A stretch of DNA of 64,000 nt from G016756615 sp050958605 (GTDB lineage: Bacteria > Pseudomonadota > Alphaproteobacteria > Rhizobiales > Rhizobiaceae). The stretch is from assembly GCF_050958605.1 (NCBI RefSeq), contig NZ_JBJHDO010000003.1, forward strand, positions 62,001-126,000. Reading direction: 5' to 3'. Within the stretch, counting starts at the first letter, position 1. Every line of letters starts with the position of its first letter. Below, piece by piece: positions 63,054 through 64,000 of this stretch. Made by a program: the position numbers and the translations under genes. Under the pieces are notes generated by a model, which saw only the letters and a program-made list of their open reading frames with translations, searched no databases and had not been told where the DNA came from.

Positions 63054-63080
63054 CGCCAATCTGGTCGAACCAGATTGGCG
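63054..63080. promoter_or_regulatory. 12-bp-arm palindrome containing GntR operator site 4
   Basis: CGCCAATCTGGT and its exact complement ACCAGATTGGCG flank CGA; the centre is TGGTCGAACCA (63062-63072). A TTTT run follows on the plus strand. It lies 18 bp past the TetR stop, so it could end tetR transcription, act as an operator, or both. The shared 12-mer with site 2 at 53083 favours an operator. Confidence 0.6.
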
Positions 63081-63098
63081 TTTTCTCGGTGAGCGTCG

Positions 63099-63737
63099 TC
63101 AGGCCACCTTCACGCTGCCAGACTCCGTCACGGCCGAACGTATGAGCGCCTGAGCTGCCCAGTGAGCGGCCGACAGCATTTCTTCGCCATTCAGCCCCCA
63201 TATGTCCTTCAATACAACCACCGCCTCGACACCGAAAATTAGGGAAAGCGCCTGCGTCAGACGGGTAAACACCTGCGGATCCACCTGATCCCTTAGTGGT
63301 GCGAGCGCATCCGCCAGGAGATCTCTACGATGCCCCCGCGCGAAGGTGGGTTCGTCACCAAGCGTGCCGGCCTCCCGCTGCGCCCAATGGTCGAGCGACA
63401 GTTTCAGCGCCGCCTTGAATGTCGCCTCGAACTTCTCGATACGAGGCATGCCCGTTTCCAGCAAGCTGGCCACGCGACGCTCCGCGTCCTTCGAACGCGA
63501 ACGCCAGCCGAGAATGGGCCCTAGGGCTTCCTCGACCACCGCCTGCACCAGTGCCGCCTGGCTCGGGAAATAACGATAGGCCGTGGCCCGCGAGACCTCG
63601 GCTGCTTCCGCCACCTCGCTCACCGAGGGGATCGCACCCGCCTGCATGAGGCGCGTGGCGGTTTCCAGCATGAGGCGTTGGGTTCGAGCCCGCGGGCCCC
63701 GCCCCTGCGGAAGGCTCGATTGACGTAAGACATCCAT
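63099..63737 (-). CDS. TetR family transcriptional regulator
   Basis: A 212-residue regulator starting MDVLRQSSLPQGRGP. The helix-turn-helix is in IPSVSEVAEAAEVSRATAYRYFPSQ (about residues 37-61). The ligand domain is not recognised. It diverges from the Tm-1-like gene at 63843 over 105 bp; a 13-bp inverted repeat at its start codon is the likely self-operator. The start is not backed by a strong ribosome site, and longer frames exist to 63809. Confidence 0.85.
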   Translation of the reverse strand: MDVLRQSSLPQGRGPRARTQRLMLETATRLMQAGAIPSVSEVAEAAEVSRATAYRYFPSQAALVQAVVEEALGPILGWRSRSKDAERRVASLLETGMPRIEKFEATFKAALKLSLDHWAQREAGTLGDEPTFARGHRRDLLADALAPLRDQVDPQVFTRLTQALSLIFGVEAVVVLKDIWGLNGEEMLSAAHWAAQALIRSAVTESGSVKVA

Positions 63738-63749
63738 ATCAATATGATA
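63737..63749. promoter_or_regulatory. Inverted repeat at the TetR start, likely operator
   Basis: TATCAATATGATA: 5-bp arms TATCA/TGATA around a 3-base centre, touching the TetR start codon and lying between the divergent genes. Assignment to TetR is inferred from position. Confidence 0.5.
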
Positions 63750-63842
63750 CGACCGTCTCAAAAAATAGGCAATGCCCTCAGCATTGGAAACGGCTGTCGG
63801 GAAGGCCATGAGCGCGGCAAACCGGGCCGTGGGGGAGACGCC

Positions 63843-64000
63843 GTGAAACGGATCTACGTTGTCGGCACTGCCGATACCAAGAACGAAGAACTGGCTTATC
63901 TGGCCGCTGCGATCGCCGCCGCCGGCGCGGCTGTCACCTTGGTAGACATTGGAACGCGCGGTGCCCTCATACCGGTGGACGTGCCTGCCAAGGAGGTGGC
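63843..64000 (+). CDS. Tm-1-like ATP-binding (UPF0261) protein, 5' end only
   Basis: The first 52 residues are inside the window: it opens KRIYVVGTADTKNEELAYL and continues LVDIGTRGALIPVDVPAKEV. VGTxDTKxxEL is the opening signature of the UPF0261/Tm-1-like family. It starts at GTG 63843 with GGGGGAGA upstream. In other rhizobia the gene is often paired with a TIM-barrel partner (from memory); what follows here lies outside the window. It diverges from the TetR gene. Confidence 0.85.
   Translation, partial: MKRIYVVGTADTKNEELAYLAAAIAAAGAAVTLVDIGTRGALIPVDVPAKEV

Larger units (their letters stand above)
62736..63098. other. Control region upstream of the binding-protein gene
   Basis: This 363-bp gap between the importer operon and the TetR gene (same strand) holds two TGGTnnnACCA palindromes at 62895-62905 and 63062-63072 (annotated separately). 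Its middle (62885-63040) is markedly AT-rich. No gene is supported in it. Confidence 0.65.

Noticed and set aside
63054..63084. The palindrome plus TTTT as a simple terminator of the TetR gene.
   Set aside because: The T-run is on the plus strand, whereas tetR is read from the minus strand; so it was listed as an operator-like palindrome instead.

Overview
The window is GC-rich, densely coded chromosomal DNA. It looks like an alphaproteobacterium of the Hyphomicrobiales, probably a Mesorhizobium-like or Phyllobacteriaceae-like member. This rests on gene content (lpiA/mprF coupled to acvB, rhizobial-style DctB/DctD, tctCBA, many ABC and GntR modules) and on intergenic mosaic palindromes of a kind I associate with rhizobia. 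No rRNA, tRNA, CRISPR array, transposase or phage gene was seen. The genus is an inference; no database was searched.

Region 1 (1-9241) is a histidine utilisation (hut) locus. hutF-hutC run rightward. hutI-hutH-hutG, a CaiB-type CoA-transferase, an acyl-CoA dehydrogenase and hutU (cut by the window edge) run leftward. Three 13-bp operators spaced exactly 23 bp apart lie between the two arms. The two CoA enzymes overlap or nearly abut their hut neighbours just ahead of hutU, which suggests a second entry into the pathway at urocanate, possibly from imidazolepropionate.

Region 2 (9289-24888) is housekeeping and membrane or stress metabolism: an ABC-2 exporter, cyclopropane fatty acid synthase, a small lipoprotein, a Tat-exported CpdB, a type II NADH dehydrogenase, an Lrp regulator divergent from alanine dehydrogenase, a DapB-like protein lacking the catalytic His pair, a GNAT/SseA/AlaX/CysK sulfur-amino-acid cluster and an SDR. 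Mosaic inverted repeats sit at 13193-13342 and 20091-20430.

Region 3 (24911-45598) holds a YedY-like molybdoenzyme with its cytochrome b, an MFS carrier, the mprF-acvB pair (lysyl-phosphatidylglycerol synthesis and turnover), a glycine-zipper lipoprotein, a GlcD-type oxidase, an RhlE helicase, threonine deaminase, TrkH, a lipoprotein hydrolase, adenine deaminase and a DctB/DctD pair.

Region 4 (45834-51293) has the tripartite tricarboxylate transporter tctCBA directly after dctBD. It is followed by an HxlR regulator divergent from an acyl-CoA-dehydrogenase-fold flavoprotein, and by a third mosaic repeat.

Region 5 (51315-64000) is a carbohydrate or sugar-acid catabolic locus: two sugar-isomerase TIM barrels, an enolase-superfamily dehydratase, a GntR/FCD regulator, a 2-hydroxyacid dehydrogenase, and a six-gene ABC importer with two different ATPases and a 73-residue membrane protein. 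Palindromes of form TGGTnnnACCA occur in matched pairs in the two control regions, pointing to one regulon. A frameshifted DJ-1/PfpI gene lies at one end. A TetR regulator divergent from the start of a Tm-1-like (UPF0261) gene lies at the other.
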